Source: an uncultured Collinsella sp. (lineage in GTDB: Bacteria; Actinomycetota; Coriobacteriia; Coriobacteriales; Coriobacteriaceae). From it: a stretch of 5,000 bases of DNA. Below are positions 4,548 to 5,000 of the stretch, piece after piece; position 1 is the first letter of the stretch, and every line of letters starts with the position of its first letter. Under the pieces are notes generated by a model. That model did not search any database. It saw only the letters and a program-made list of their open reading frames with translations, and was not told the origin of the DNA. The stretch lies in assembly GCA_902495985.1 (NCBI GenBank), contig CABUZF010000115.1:1-5000 (forward strand), given 5' to 3'. The position numbers and the translations under genes were made by a program.

Positions 4548-5000
4548 ATGTCTCAGAACACCACCGCCACCGCCCAGCCCCGCACCGTCCAGACCGCCGA
4601 CCGCGGCAAACTCGATATCCGCGCCCTTGTCCTGCTCGCCATCCTGCTTGCCGCCGGCTTCATCCTCAACTTCACCGTCGGCAAGGCAATCTCGGGCATC
4701 TCGGGCGGCATGATCAGCCCCGAGTTCATCATCTCGGCTTTCTGCCTCACCATCCTGGTCGTTCGTCCCAACATTGGCCAGGCGCTCGTCATTGGTCTCA
4801 TCTCGGCGGCCGTGATCCAGATCACTACCACCTCGCCGTTTGTCGATTTTGCCGCCGAGGGCATCGCCGCTATGCTCATGGCCGTCATTGTCAACGCCAC
4901 CGCCAAGGACGGCCAGGTTAAGCCCGTCATCGCCATCGTCGCAACATTCGTGACCACCTTTGTCTCGGGCGTCATCTTCATGGTCATCAAGATGGCCATG
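4548..5000 (+). CDS. Probable tryptophan transporter (TrpP-like / ECF S-component-like), right end missing
   Basis: The first 151 codons are present; the frame is still open at the right edge. The start has AAAGGA (4534-4539) eight bases upstream. A polar N-terminus of about 24 residues is followed by hydrophobic segments at roughly 26-44, 60-72, 76-92, 103-116 and 125-148. The GISGGMISPEF segment (50-60) between the first two helices recalls the GGMKPD motif of Bacillus TrpP, and the size and helix layout suit small S-component-like carriers (about 170-190 residues). S components bind the substrate in the membrane and usually work with ECF ATPase and T subunits, which might lie beyond the edge. 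The tryptophan assignment rests mostly on the Trp-codon attenuator directly upstream and less on sequence; as recalled from memory, the TrpP likeness is modest. Another Trp-related membrane carrier is the main alternative. Confidence 0.75.
   Translation, partial: MSQNTTATAQPRTVQTADRGKLDIRALVLLAILLAAGFILNFTVGKAISGISGGMISPEFIISAFCLTILVVRPNIGQALVIGLISAAVIQITTTSPFVDFAAEGIAAMLMAVIVNATAKDGQVKPVIAIVATFVTTFVSGVIFMVIKMAM

Overview
The window looks like part of a chromosome from a high-GC Gram-positive gut anaerobe of the Coriobacteriia, most like Collinsella. This rests on GC-rich coding with C or G in most third codon positions, strong AGGAGG/AAAGGAG ribosome binding sites, and the gene content: a C69 dipeptidase with a membrane anchor, an ECF-like tryptophan carrier and a DAGK-family lipid kinase. 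The genus is an inference from style; the sequence does not prove it. There are no insertion sequences, CRISPR arrays, tRNA or rRNA genes.

Layout: bases 1-912 (minus strand) hold most of ribonuclease D, whose C-terminus lies beyond the left edge. A 98-base gap separates it from a divergent plus-strand pair: a diacylglycerol/sphingosine kinase-like lipid kinase (1011-1928) and, 9 bases after it, a 30-residue single-pass membrane peptide (1938-2030). This pair ends at a strong intrinsic terminator (2065-2113). An AT-rich spacer of about 225 bases, with a palindrome and two abutting hairpins, leads into a 600-residue secreted, membrane-anchored C69 dipeptidase (2339-4141). Its predicted signal peptide ends exactly at the catalytic cysteine.

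The right end is the most striking part. An extended -10 promoter (4268-4276) is followed by a 22-codon leader peptide with three consecutive Trp codons (4335-4403). After that come a possible 1:2 hairpin and a strong UUCG-capped intrinsic terminator (4440-4471). A gene for a small hydrophobic protein resembling TrpP/ECF S-component tryptophan transporters then starts at 4548 and runs off the right edge. This has the layout of a classic ribosome-mediated tryptophan attenuator, here apparently controlling tryptophan uptake rather than biosynthesis.

Functionally these are separate units: RNA processing, lipid phosphorylation with a small membrane partner, extracellular peptide hydrolysis, and amino-acid uptake. 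The dipeptidase and the transporter could both serve amino-acid scavenging, but each has its own control region and nothing shows that they are co-regulated.
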